Source of the DNA: Helopsaltes ochotensis
Taxonomy: Eukaryota; Chordata; Aves; Passeriformes; Locustellidae
Length of the DNA: 64,000 bases
Direction of reading: 5' to 3'
NCBI GenBank assembly: GCA_013400155.1
Contig: VXBM01000017.1
Coordinates: 800,233 to 864,232, forward strand
Below, piece after piece: positions 10,321 to 23,312 of this stretch. The stretch's first letter is position 1. Each line of letters starts with the position of its first letter. The translations under genes and the position numbers were made by a program. The notes beneath the pieces were generated by a model. It was not told the origin of the DNA and searched no databases. It was given only the letters and a program-made list of their open reading frames with translations.

Positions 10321-13300
10321 TCAGAAGTTCAGTAAACACAGTATAGGTGGTTGTAGATCAAGGAACACACCTTACCTCAGCCCAAAGTACACTGAGAACT
10401 TTCAAGGATGCCACTAACTGACCTGTTTTTGAATACAAACAAAAGACAAAGTCCTGGGACGGCAGTAGCCAGGCCTCTTCATCTCAAGAGCTGGATATTA
10501 CCCTAAGTGCTTCCCTTCCTCTTTTAAAAGGGCAGGTCTTGATACAACCAGCAAGACCTCATGAAGAGTTGCAAAATTTGCCACCTCTTGCAATGCAGTT
10601 GATGCCAAAAGGAGGAAGCTAACCTCAAAGAGCTCAGACCCAGGACAAGTTTTAATAAATGCATAGCTGCCCTTCTGCTCGCATCTTTGCTGTAAATGTG
10701 AAGCTCTACAGGATGAGGTTAAGAGCTGGGCTCTGTGGCTGACTCATCTAGCAGACACATAGAGCTCCTGTGGGCTCTGTTGAGAGAGAAACACAAGGAG
10801 TAAAGGGATTATACCGTATTGTAGGTCAAGAGCCAGTTTTGGTGGAGTGTTAATCTCCAAGAGTATCATTGCCAAAGTCACTCCTTAATGTAGCGGTTCA
10901 AGAGACAGCCTCTGTCTTAGGACCCGAGGCTAACTTATTTGATGTCACACTACAAGTAGAGCAGGTGCTGGGTTTGCAATGTATATTTGATGTCTAGTGT
11001 TGAAAAGTGAATTGATTGAAATGCTGTCAGGCTGCATTTTGAATGATTGCACTACTAATGTCACCTAGAGGCAACTTGATGGACATTCTGCCATACATAG
11101 AATACAGTAGGCTGGAAATCATCATTTGCAAATCATCACCTTTGAAAGTACAACCACCAATTCAGCTGAAAAAAAAAAGAGAACTGGAAACATGTTGAAG
11201 AAACATTAACCTGAGGAAGTGAGCAAATCAGGAACACCAAATATTTAGCCTCATGGATTTCTCATTATGGGAATTTTCAGCCAACTGTATTTCTTTTGGG
11301 GTGTTGCATTTCAAAACCTGTGTTTTGTTTGATAATGTAATTCCACCACAGGAAATCGAATCAGTTTGCCTTCTAAATTTTTAGTGATATACATTTGAGG
11401 TTTTGTTCATTTATGAAAGTAGTTTTACAAAATCTGTCACTATATACAAACGTGACAAAATGAGTAGTAGGACACTGGCATATTTTTGAAAGGATATGGG
11501 GACTTAGCTAACTAATTCACATTTATATTAATAAGAACTTAGTATTTAAATTCTATTGTTGATCATATAAATCACAGTTTTCACCTATATTTCCTTGCCC
11601 TGACACCAATGTGGGTTAGATTTTATAAACTTTCTTGTCATAGGATAGAGGTAGGGAAGATTTACTTATTTCCAGTGTCAACTCTTCTGCATAAAAACAG
11701 AATTCTGCTATTAGTTTTACACCAATCTGGAGATTAATTTTAGCAATGTGGTAAAACCATTGGCTTATAGGTGCTCTCAGAACCAACATTCCAGAAAGAG
11801 GAAGAAGCAGGACTAAGGAAACATAAGTATTTCACCACAGTCATCTACTATTGTCAGCTTATGTTAGCTAGTCAGCCATAATGTTGAAGCCATTCAAGTA
11901 CTCTTCTATCAGATTTACTGAGAAATTTGGTATGAATTTACTGAGAGTGCATTCTTCTGGAAAAAAACACCACAAACTGAGATACAGGCTAAACGTTCAA
12001 TTGTTTCATTTAAAAATCCTGTGGGATTTTTCTTCATATACCAGTGTGTTTATATATATCCTCAAAGATATTATGCTTTCCTTAAGCATTACAGAACACA
12101 GCATATCATCCAGAAGAACATTTGAAATTCTATATGAATTTGGCACCACACCAGGGAAACTCTATCCCATCCACTAACAAATAGGGACAGGAAGCCATTT
12201 TGAATCTGCACAAAGTCACACAGCAAGGTAAAGTGTTCTGTGACTTCTGAAAACAAAAAGATTCCGCACTGAAGCAAGAACTGCATTCAGAACCAAGCAG
12301 AATCCGGAACAGACTTCTCCAGTCCCTTGAAAACCTACTGCTCATGGTACCATGTGTAGCAGTGAGATGTTACCTTGCAGGGCAGGTTCAGAGTCCACCC
12401 CAGAAAGGCCGTCAGGCAGCCAGAGCAATGAACGGGCAGCACTGGAACTCCTATACCATGGCTTAGCAGACAGCCCAAGGCAAGAGGTGTGGGACAGGGC
12501 CTCAGGTGAGTCTCACCAAGCTCTTAAAGCCAGTCAGGGCCTCATATAACCCAACCTACGCTTTGGGATGAGATGGGAGTCTAAAGCCTTCTTTAAGCAA
12601 GAAATATTGCTGCTATACCTTTTAATAAAAATACACACCTGCTCGTATACTGAAAGGCTGGCATTTGGCCAACAAAAGATCAGGTTTTTCTTCAGCACCG
12701 ATATAACTTCCCATATTGGCACGTGTTGGGGCAAAAACAGTTCTGCTCAAAGGGTGATGGGCAATCTTTCCTCTTACTCGTCTGCAATGTAAACTGCAAT
12801 AATCAGTTTAATGAAGGAAATCTTAAATATATAAATATTTACATAAGAAATAGACAAAAAACCCCAAGCCCCCAATATTCTGCTTTCTATATTGAGTCTT
12901 AAACCATTAACTCCTATTAAAAATCATAAATAAGTAGAAGTCTTAAATGAGTCTCCTCAGTCTGTGTGTCATTTTAAACATAAACAAAATTAATGTCTTC
13001 TAAGGGAATCTTTCAATATTTAGAAATTAGCTGGTTGCCCAATTAACGAGAATTTGTATGCACATTCTTTTCTTTCACTGATCTGCTCTTTCAACATCAG
13101 GAATGGTAACACTCTGGGAATTGTTTACCCAAGATCAGCATGGTTCAAGTGTTGCTTAGGATCTCAGTTAGCATTTCTCGGGTTTTAAATGTTTAGTCCT
13201 TGGGGAGAAGTGAAAATGACAGCAGGAAGAACCTGGAGTACTAAGTCCTGCTGAAGCTGGCACTTGATGACAGGAGGGGAATGAACACACAAGGCACTAC

Positions 13301-16300
13301 ATTTTATGATAGAGCAAACAGGGAAGTTTGTATTAGATTGTATCAACTTGTGCTGTGTCTTGAGCACATCTGAAAGAAAAGAAACTGACGAAAGTTATAG
13401 GGTGCAAAAGCAAGAAGAATGCATGGAGAACGGGAAGTTCGGAATATGCATAAAATGGAAATAAATAGTAGAGGGGGAAAAAAAAGAAACCCATCACCTC
13501 TCACATGACAACTATTCTAAGTGATGGCTTTGCAGTTCAGATGAGAAAGAATTTGTTCCTTCCTTCCTCACCCCTAGGCCCAGCTAGGCCCAGCAGAGGG
13601 AGACACTTCACCGGGGGGGGGAGGAATGGCTATGGCATCTGATTGTCTGAACCTCATGTCAGAAAGATGAATACTTTTCTCTGAAGTAAAACAGGCAACA
13701 GGCAATGAAGGGTAGGGTGTGTGCAGGTAGTGTGCAAATTCGTCTTTGGTTGGCCTAGAATATTAGAAAGGCATTCGCCACACGAGGAAAAGATATCCCA
13801 CACAAAATGCTACGACCCAGGGATTTGGGTTTGCAGAAAGCTGACATCTTGTTGTTTCAGAGCTGTCAGCCCTCTGTGGGCCAATTGACTGATCCATGGG
13901 TACAGGCACCCCAGCTCTGAGCACTTATGCAGAGTTTGGATGCACAGACACTGCCAAACATCTTGCTGATCTGCTGTATTACCTACCTGCTTCCAAACCC
14001 ATAGAGATGTTCCATCCAGTCAGGGTCCTGCCCTCCTAGGCAATGTTCCTGAGCACAAAGAGTAGACCTTTAGCTCCTGCTGCCATCACTTGCCATCGAT
14101 CAAAGCTACAGCAGGGTGATAACCCACTGCAGACAGTAAGGCTGTAACACACTCTTCTGGGAAGACAAATGCTTTCTGAGGCTTCCCTATAGCTATAACA
14201 TAGACTTCCATCTATCCATCTGTCCCTGCACTTAGAAACAAGTTGGCTTAGTAAGGATTCAATGGCAATAGACAGTTTGCTCTCCCTTCCAGATGTGCTG
14301 CACTCTTCCTCAGTAGGTCAAAGTCCTCTCCCAAAACTGCAGCCATTTCTGGGAAATGCTACCAGAAAGAGGAATGCCTGCCTCTCCTTGTTACCTTCAC
14401 AATATAATTGTGAATCTCCGACACTCTGAGCAGGCTGCAAATTCCATAGGCCAAACTGTAAACACTGCAGGAATTTGAGGTCCTTGACATTTCACAGAAA
14501 GCAAAGCTGTGAGACTGAGGAAAACAAGCTAAAGGCTAAGTTAAGATATGTCTACTAGCTCCTAAGAAGGATCAGTTCAAATAAGGAACTGCAGTCACAA
14601 TTTCCTGCTTGATTGTCACTTTCTTCCAGTGAAGAAATAGTCTGCAACTGGCCCTTGTCAGGAACAAATTACTTTCCCTTCACTGCCAAGTCAGCTCCAC
14701 ATGCCCTGCACAGAAGAGAAGCAGCACTGCAAAAAGTCAGTTTTCCCCAGAGGTTAGGAACTACACAGGCTAGTAATCTGTACAGATCATTTTAAAGGGG
14801 TAACTTGCCCCGCATTTACAGAGAGCAGGATAAAGGAATAAGTGGGAGCTTCATTCTAAATTAATTGAAAAAATCTGCCATGCGATATTTTGCATAGGAA
14901 TTCTCATGAATGAAAATTTTTTATCCCCTGAGAGCAAGCTTTAGGAGGGCAAAGACAGAATTTAAATCCAACTGTAAAAGAAATGTGGTGAAAGCATATT
15001 GGTATTTTAGCTTATGTTCTCAGATAGAGCCAATCTGTACAAATTTTTTTTAAAAAGCACTAATTAAAATTAATTACAAAGAAAAGCATTTTAGGACATA
15101 CTATTTTCAGACTTCCAGTTTGTTTGCTTTTAGTGTGGGCAAGATACAATAAGCATTCTGCTTAGGCCTTCCTCACGTCATTCTTTCAAAAATGTTATGC
15201 GTGTGAGAAAAAGGGAAAATCATCAACAATGAGGGTCCCAAGCGCAGGGTACGCACACTGAAGGGCCATTTGGAGTTTATTCTATGGCACAGTCTAAGAG
15301 TCCTTATTTAGCAGTTAAAATCAATGGTAACTTCACTGAGAAAGGCATGTCTGTCAGAGTTCAGGACTCTGAAGAAACTGTTTGAAAATAGTGAGAATAA
15401 AATCCCTGAAGCAATGATGTAAGCTTTAAATTCATTCCGTTATCAAAAAGAGTTCACGTGTAGATTTCCTTGTTTCTCAGTTAGGAGGTGTATTGTGCTA
15501 ATGCACCTAGGCTTTGCTTTTCTTTGTTCAGCCTAAATGAACTTTTATAACTTTACTGTATCTATTATACTTCAGTAAGTCCCAATTTGGACAACTCTTG
15601 ACTGCTTACTCAAGTTTCTGGACTTGTTCTCTCCTAGGCAGAGAGTAACTTGATCCATACATCCTGTTGACTCTTTCAATGTCTAAAATTAGCACTGTGC
15701 ATGCACACTTCCTCTACCTGGGAGCATGCTCCCCGACAACCAGGGGCGCCACTCAGGCACAAAGACCTAACTGTTGTTTTTTTTGACAGGAGAAACCAGA
15801 GATTTTTACCTTTAACTTTGCATACAAGGACAAGATTCCATCCCACTCTCACATCCAGCATATATGACAAGTACCATTTTGTTCAGCTAAATGCTGAAAA
15901 TGGTAACATGGTTTGTAAGCACAAGTGTGGCACCCATCCCAACATATGATCAGCAGTACCCATGGCTCTGACAAGTCCAAGCATGGTAGAAGCTATGTGG
16001 TGGTCACTGGACTGCATCCCTTGGAAAGGTTAAAGAGAATCCCCCAGCCTCTCATTCCTCTCCTCCTCCACTCTTCCGTTCTCGCAAGGATCTCTTGGGA
16101 CACCCTTGCTAGAAAAACATTTGTCAGAAAACGGAAGGCAACCCAATGGGAAACATCAGTGAACTTGCATTTACTTTATTTAGAAATGACACCCCATCCC
16201 TGTCCCCTGGGGCAAAACTTCTTTTCTAGACATGACCTCAGAGATGTGCTACATGCACCCTGCACAATTTATCACCATGCTGCCTATAATTAGGTTTGTT

Positions 16301-16900
16301 AACATACAGCCTAGTGCAGTCTTGTTGACTGGGAACTTAATCAAGTTACTATTGAGTTCTTGTATGCATTGCTTCGGGTGACTGTTTTACTTGTAGAATT
16401 ATAGCTGTGACCAACGTGAGGAAATTAGCTCTGGACACAAGTTTTTTACGTTTTTTTCTCCCTACATGTGAAAATATTTAGCAAACAGTGACAATGATGG
16501 AAAACAGTAGGAAACAAAATGTTCTACATTAGTATAAAACATGAAAAATGCAGCAAGGACCCTCAGTGGTACAACATGTGTTATGCTGGCTGGCAGTCCA
16601 TTAGGCTTGATAGACATTTCACTTACCTAAGTCAAATATAACAGTCTAGTATTCATTAATATAAGAAGGGGGTTGTGGAATCAAGCCTACCATCTGGTTA
16701 GAACGACAGAATAATCTACAACTCATGATTAGGTCTAAGGAGTGGAATTTCACTTTAATCTTTTTCATTGCTCGAAATTTCCATCTGCGCAGTACGGCAC
16801 ATCATTTTTCTTCAAGACAAATGTGCTGTTTTTCATGTTCCAAAATTAGATCAGAAGAAAACGATTAATCATGTCATGGCCTGGGAAAGGAAACAAAGCC
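10321..16900. other. Unique non-coding sequence, no gene seen
   Basis: No exon or transposon is recognised in this 6.6-kb stretch. Small features are a 10-base tandem duplication at 13575-13594 and a G-run at 13613-13621. 'gcacaaagtcacacagcaagg' near 12208-12228 hints at a SINE relic but is too short to call. The 122-codon plus-strand frame at 15925-16293 shows no family resemblance. Confidence 0.6.
13575..13594 (+). repeat. Tandem 10-base duplication
   Basis: The unit TAGGCCCAGC occurs twice in a row. The second copy leads into CCAGCAGAGGG at 13590-13600, which partly matches the CTCF core. A G-run follows at 13613-13621. Confidence 0.85.
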
Positions 16901-16903
16901 CTG

Positions 16904-16906
<3 letters not shown>

Positions 16907-16936
<30 letters not shown>

Positions 16937-16985
16937 CCCCCGCCTTCTCTTTCCCTCTCCCCCAGCCCCTGCCCCTCCCAGTTCT
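16907..16985 (+). repeat. (TC)n microsatellite and polypyrimidine tract
   Basis: Fourteen TC units run from 16909 to 16936, followed by C- and T-only sequence with rare interruptions. A second pyrimidine-rich stretch lies at about 17123-17215, and a 14-T run at 17733-17746 follows the enhancer-like block. Long polypyrimidine mirror-like tracts can form triplex DNA and can act as open-chromatin or GAGA-type sites. Simple slippage is the default explanation. Confidence 0.9.
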
Positions 16986-17100
16986 GGCTCTTTGCAAGGT
17001 CCTTTCTTTCCCTGACTCAATTTTCAACCCAACTTTCAGAGATTCACATTGTGGTGGGCTAGAAACACTCAGAAAACAGGAATCTAAAATAAAGATGCGG

Positions 17101-17720
17101 CTTTGATTTGCATGGCCGTTTTTATTTTCCCCTTGCCTGTCCCCCACCCCCAGTTTGCCACTTCATCGTTTCCTCCTTCTCTCTCTCTCGCTCCCTCTCC
17201 ACCCCCTACCATGTGCCCCCTGGCACAGGACGACAGATGGTGACCTGTTTGCATGTGACACCGTAACTGAATCTAAACTCAAGGAAACAAGTCACCGGGC
17301 TGCAAATTAGTGAGACCACACAACTGTCAGGTGGCAGTCCCCTTTGACAGTTGTAGGCCATTATAGGAACATTGATGTTTTCGCAGTGTGACAAAAAGGA
17401 ATCCTTTTTGCAGCAGACCTGTCTGTCAGCTGGCTCTCAAGTCATAACAAATCCCTGGCACTCAGCTGAGGCTGAACATTCGCAGCGTCAGGAGGATGAT
17501 AAATGACCTGCAGGGCTTTGAAGTGCCTTGGCAGTTCAGATGGGTCCGCAGTGCTGACAGAGAAATATACACAACAGCGTAACCAATAATGAGAACATTA
17601 AACATTCCTGCTTTGTGACAGGCTGACAGAAAAACCCAGCCTCACATCAATCATCTGTGGAGATATAACCTTGACAATTAGCCCCCTCTCTGATACTCAG
17701 AGTAACCTTTTCTTTTTCCC
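17101..17720. promoter_or_regulatory. Candidate developmental enhancer with dense TGACAG (MEIS/TGIF-type) sites
   Basis: This block has no meaningful open frame and no transposon signature. It holds six exact TGACAG/CTGTCA hexamers, starting at 17324, 17345, 17423, 17555, 17616 and 17624. Further TGACA cores lie at 17256, 17389 and 17672. TALE homeodomain proteins (MEIS, PREP, TGIF) bind TGACAG. Other sites seen are ATCAATCA at 17646-17653 (complement TGATTGAT, the PBX-HOX composite type), a POU octamer ATTTGCAT at 17106-17113, CAGCTG E-boxes at 17427-17432 and 17463-17468, and CAATTAG near 17675. An equal-base estimate gives about 0.15 such hexamers per 300 bases, so six is far above chance. 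Flanking polypyrimidine tracts would suit accessible chromatin. The target gene and tissue are unknown, and conservation has not been tested. Confidence 0.5.
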
Positions 17721-17732
17721 CTCCCCACCTCC

Positions 17733-17746
17733 TTTTTTTTTTTTTT
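17733..17746 (+). repeat. Poly-T run (14 T)
   Basis: Fourteen T residues inside a pyrimidine-rich stretch directly downstream of the TGACAG-rich block. No adjoining LINE or SINE is visible, so it is not clearly a retrotransposon tail. Confidence 0.9.
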
Positions 17747-20700
17747 CCTTTTGCCTGGCTTATCTTCCCTGATCTTTTTTTCTAGTATGGCAGAGGGGAA
17801 AAACAGCAGAAAAAAAATCTGACATCAAAAACGATCTTTTCCTTTTCCTCCATGCAAAAATAAAATATGCCAGGACAAAGTTTATTTGATGGACTTCCAC
17901 CTATTTCCCTTTAGGAGAAAGGAATATATTTTTTGCCCTATCTACCAAAGCATCTGTCAGTACAAATACTCCTAGCAGAATATTGTTTACATATTATGCT
18001 TATTTTGTTCCTTAGGTTTTTTTTTCTTTTCCCCTACTCTTACATTCATATCAGTATGTTCTGTTGTCAAGCATCGTTTCCACTTGTAAGAGTGAGATGA
18101 TTAAGCACACCACTGTCCCCTTGTTACTGTATTCCGGGATCATTCAATAAAATAGATAGAATCTCAGCTTCTTCCCATAACCTTGTGTTTTCTTTTTTTC
18201 TATGTGTCTGTACTGCTTTGCCATTTTTAAAAACCCTTTACAGAGCAAATATAATCTTCAAAGGACAAATGAAAGGTGCATTTCTGATCTTCCTGAAAAC
18301 TAAACACTTTTAACAACCCACTGAAATCATTCCCACTGAAGGGCAGGAATGCGTCCTGATCTTGAGGACACTCTCTCCACTTGCAGAGAATTTCTCTTGC
18401 TCTCCCCAGTGTGGGATCAGCAGAAATTTCTCCTGATATACATGACTGACTTCTTGCCATGGCTCTCTTCTGACAGCAGAGGCATTCAAGCAGTGGGGTC
18501 AATGGGAGTGTTTGTGCTCTGTGAGAGGCAAATTAGGCTTCTGGGCACTTTCTGCACTCCATCCTGGTGGTCTGGAGTCTCCTAAGTGGCTAACTTAACC
18601 CCACGAGAGGTTTCAAAGGAGCCTTGTGAAATAGCCTCAATCATAAATAGGTTCAAAATGGCATTTGTTGCAGAGCATTTCATCTGCAGGAATGTCAATA
18701 AAGTAAGAACCCCCAAACTTTCTCTCACTGAATTAGCAGCAAATCCTCTACGGTGTGTTGTGTTCAGGTCTCTGTCTCCCTGCTTCCACAGGAATTTCTG
18801 TTTCACTTATGCAATGACAAACATGCACTCTTGCTCTCATCAAGTACAGCACAGCTCAAATACTTTGATGTGAAATTTGGGTAGTGAAACAGATTTACAC
18901 ACAACCAAGCACTTGTAAATTAAAAAAAGCTGTGTTTCTAACCCTGAAATAAAGTCTATCCCCAAGGTCCATTTTCCTACACACACTTTAAGATCTCTGT
19001 GCAATGCTCATGTGGTGGAAAGAAGATGAAAAGAAGAACGCACAAGGCCTTCAACCTTCAATGCAGTTATAGAAGAGCCAACTATAGACCCAGATGATGC
19101 TACTGAAATGATATATTCCAGAGTCTGTCAGCTGAGTCCAGATGCTGTCAAAGTATGTCCTGTGCACGTGGCCACAGCTGTTGACTTCCCTATTAGAAGA
19201 GATCAACATGAAGGAGAAAAGAAAGTTATTAGAAAGATGATCAACATTAAGTGGTAAAACCTGTTCAGCAGTTGCCTGACCTCATTTGTACCCTGATGAT
19301 ACTATTCTGATAAAAACACAAACCATGCAGTGCTTTTTTCATAATACAGCAACAGAAGATTGATCTCTGCAGAGCCAAGTGAAGCCATTTCTCTCCCAGG
19401 TAACTTTAAGACACTGGGCTGACAACAATGGAAACAGAAAACTTCTCTTTGTCTTCATTGTTTCTGCTTAGTGGCTACTGGCTGACTGTCACAGCACACT
19501 GGAAACATACTGTGAACCACATTGCTTACCCCACATGGAGGACCTGCTGTCAGACATTGTGGTTGCTATGCCCTGCTCAGGCTTTGGAAAGACCAGATGT
19601 GGGTAGTGCTTGCCCACTGCGGGCTGAGGCTCTAGCAGAGCCAGGCAGTGAAGCACTACAAGTGTCCTCTCTTTCCTGTGGATCTGAGGCTGGTGTCTGG
19701 TGACGGAGGGACACCATTCAATCTTTGGCTTCTCTACTGACAGAATGAATTTCCCAAAGGCTGATTCTTTAGCTCATTAAAAACAGCAACCTGTCTCACA
19801 GCCAGATGACCTTTTCTCACCATGATAGCTGGTACAAAGGAAAGGGTGCTCTCAGCCTGTGTACTGTATCTGTGGGATCTGTCACGTGCTTGATTTTAGT
19901 CTTCTTTCACACACCTTCAAAGAAATGGCCACACCCTACTTTTTAAAGCGCAGCATATGTGAGTTCCAGGCCTGCCAGACAGGCTGGATAATGCCATCCC
20001 CTCTGCCGATAGTAACACACAGTGGGGGAGCAACGCTCATGGAGCTCCATTCCCCTTGCAGTCAGACTCTGGTCAAAGCCAAGTATGATTTCTGACCTAT
20101 GAGTACTAAGGGCCCAGAAAAAGTATCTTCACACTACCCTAACCCATTCCCATATGAGGCTTTATGGCCTATCCTACAGCAGTAACCATGTCTGGGTAGT
20201 AACTGCTGTTGACATCATCTATAGAGGATCTTCATAAGATACACGTGCAGAATAAATGAACACTCCTTTCCCAGAAGCTTTGTCCCCTTCTACCTTACGG
20301 AAGAGGACAGGCTGCTTTCCATACTTTCCAGTGAGGAGACGGATGAAAAGTTTGCCCTTGACCACCAGGCAAGGAGCTTCAGGCCTTTTTGCAACTAACA
20401 TTGCGGAGTTTATCTTGTAGAAGACCATGGCTGTAGGAGCGGATGGGCGCATTCAGATCCCACCCCAAGAGGCCTCTCAGTGAAAGGGGTGAAAGGCCTG
20501 AAATGCTTGCTGAGAAGATGGCAGAGGTAGAGTGTAGGCACTCACTCCTTTTCTCCTGAACATTTTGGAGGACTGAGCAAGCATCTGGTATACCCAAAGA
20601 TCAGTGAAGCCAAAACTGGACTGTGGGATGAACCACTAGTCATTACAAAGGCTAAGGAAAGGAAGAGTCTGGGGAAGCTGTTTGGCTCCTCTGCCATTCA

Positions 20701-20795
20701 GGCAACCATCATCTGTGTTGTCTGTCTGATGAAATTTTTAAGAACCAAATTCTGCTGAAATTATCCTAATCTCTTGGGCCATAATTCTTTCTCTA
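17747..20795. other. Unique non-coding sequence, no gene supported
   Basis: No recognisable gene or repeat. A stop-free plus-strand run at 19030-19257 reads like protein, with segments such as EEPTIDPDDATEMIYS, but runs of that length are common here and no family is recognised. A minus-strand frame at 20219-20452 is likewise unassigned. Confidence 0.55.
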
Positions 20796-20799
20796 ACAT

Positions 20800-20985
20800 T
20801 TTATTTGGCTCACAGCCTTGAGCTAATTACCACTCCCTGCCTCAGTTTCCTCACAAACAGGAATGAATGCATTCAAATTACATTCACCTGAAAGGCACGC
20901 TGTAAAACTTAATTAAGCCCTGAAAAGCACTCACAATTGTGAGATGAAAAGGTGCCATTAGGGGCTTCTAGTATTATATTTCACT
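20800..20985 (+). repeat. MIR/CORE-SINE relic with recognisable tail
   Basis: The sequence follows the amniote MIR order. 'ccctgcctcagtttcctcac' at about 20835-20854 is the hallmark central segment. A variable middle comes next, then 'aaaacttaattaagcc', and finally 'gagatgaaaaggtgcc' and 'agtattatattt', matching the tail of MIR-type SINEs kept in birds and reptiles. The element is on the plus strand and heavily diverged. It is an inactive fossil and may predate the bird-reptile split. Confidence 0.7.
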
Positions 20986-23299
20986 AAGACTCTCAGAAAT
21001 ATTTTGGATGGAGTTAAAGAGAGAAAATAAAAGGCAAATAAATCATAAACATTGCAGAATAAATGCTGCCCACCCCTTCTTATCTGTAACTCACAGGGCA
21101 TATAGATTACATCTAAATAATCCTTTGTATGAAAAACTGTCCATACATTTGCACGCAAGATGTAAGGACAATGCTGGGTTTATATGAAAGGGAATATACA
21201 TGTTTCCTTGCACACCCTCAGTGCAGTTAAAAGGGTTAATAAAATATAAGTTGAGATCAAAAGAAATCTGAGGTGACATTTTGGCCTTGAGGCCTTCTCT
21301 TGGCTGTGGGAAAACAGAATGAGGCTGTTCTGCAACATACAAGCTGAAGTACAATTAGTGGTGTTTTCAGACTGCACAGTTTTTTCTAACTTAAATCTGT
21401 AGAGATATAAGCACAAGAAATGAAAGCACTGTGAATTTAGTTTTACCAGTAGAGAAATACTAACAGTGTTAGAGACAATTTGAGAAAATTCAAAGCTATG
21501 TAATTACAAGATTATACCCAGCCTGAGCATAAGCAGATGTATTAGTAAAATCATGATTATTAAATGCACTCAAAAGGGAAGGGCTTGGTGCATGTGTATG
21601 CAGCTGCAGTGTCATGCACACATCCTGAGGACAACTGGAGACAGTTGGCCTTTCATCTTTTGACTCAAGACCTTCCCAAGACCTCTGCATTACAGCACAG
21701 AGAACCACACACTCTATCAAACATCGTTATTTACATAACACATGGCAGGGAGTGGTTATGGAATAAATCAATACTTTGTGATATTTGTTACAAGCCACAT
21801 GGCAGCTGAGCATTTCTAAGGCCTTATCTAAGGTCTGGCTTGAAGAGAGTTTATTACAGCTATATTAAAATTGCCTAATAAGTGAGGTTACTAGAGAAGG
21901 GCACTGAGCCTTTTTTTTTCCACTGAAGTGTAGCCTAGTGAGGCAGGGCTTAAATTTACAGACAAGCTCCTGATCTGACCCCCTTCAATCCAGACTCTCT
22001 TCTGTGTAAAAGAACAGCTGATCACCTTTGCCCGCAGCCCGCTGACAATGACACTGATCCCTAAGCGTAGCTGTGATTTCAGATGTGAACAATTGTCCTA
22101 GATTTAGTGATACAATTCTTAAAAATCCTACATAACTGTTCACTACTGAGACTCTGCCTGTGCAGATCCCTGCTTGAAGACAGCAGTGTGGCTGTGTCAC
22201 GCAGCCACAACAGGAAAGTGATACCTGCTTCCCTTGGCCAGCAGATTTCATGTGAAAGGGGAACTTCCAGAGGACAATGAAGAAATGGGTACCTACCTCT
22301 TTTCATTCAGTGTATGAGGAGCCTAGACCTAGCTCACACACGCATGCTAGATTGTTTGATTATATAAATCCTGCATATAGTCCACAAAAAGCTTTGGGCA
22401 TCATGACAAACTCTTGTAAAACAGCACCATTTCTGGTTTAAATACTATCTTGACCATCACTTTTCTGTGGTCTTGTAAACTAGGTTTTGGTTAAAAGAAA
22501 CACATTCAGGAAACCCAACTAACCTCTCCAGTTTCATTCTGCCAAAGCATATTCATTAAAATCTCCAGTGTGGTGAAGACTGTTTTAGAACCCTGACAAT
22601 GCTTAAAATACGTTATCAGTTCCAAACACCAGAACAGCACAACCCCCATCAATAAGCTGCAAATTCACTGGGAAAAAGCCCACCCTTTCTTTGCTTTTGC
22701 TCAGCACCCAGCACCTGGTTCACAATTAGGCCAAATAAAGTATCTAAAATGGAAAGTGGCAGAAATCGAAATATATGATCAACTATAGTGGAGATACAGC
22801 GATTGAATAACACTACAAAAATCACTAAATAAAAAATTCCTCTTCAAACATAAGAGACTTGCGTAAAAAGAAACACAGTAAACAAAGTAACTCATTCTTT
22901 CTTCTGTATTAAGAATATTGGCAACCACAAAAGGTAAAGAAGAACAAGCATTTCAAAGAGATGTGCCAGCCCAGTGAGGAATCTCCACCAAAGTTAAGGA
23001 AAGGAAGGCACAGGAAAAAACCATCTCCAAGAACCACGAGGTTGTGTGAAGCACTAAGAGGTTACATAAGGAACTTGTTACACTCTTACTAAACTGCCAT
23101 ACAGTTGAATTAAAAAAAAAAATTAAACTACATTAGACATTTAGTAAATCATTTAATGGAAAGTCACCTGAAATATTCAACTACATTTGCTTTAGATGGT
23201 AGCATAAAACTGTGTCTAAAAACTAAAAATTCAGCTTTTTTTTATTCTACTGCTCAGAGTTCATACATTAGTCATCTGCTGCCTCAGCTACATCAACAC

Positions 23300-23312
23300 T
23301 TTTTTTTTTTTT
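23300..23312 (+). repeat. Poly-T run (13 T)
   Basis: Thirteen T residues, with further T-rich sequence to about 23370. On the minus strand this would be a poly(A) run, but no retrotransposed sequence is recognised beside it. Confidence 0.85.

Noticed and set aside
12200..12290. 'gcacaaagtcacacagcaagg' resembling part of a SINE
   Set aside because: The matching stretch is too short and the flanks do not continue the family pattern.
13590..13600. CCAGCAGAGGG resembling a CTCF core
   Set aside because: The 3' half of the motif does not match and the site sits in a short tandem duplication.
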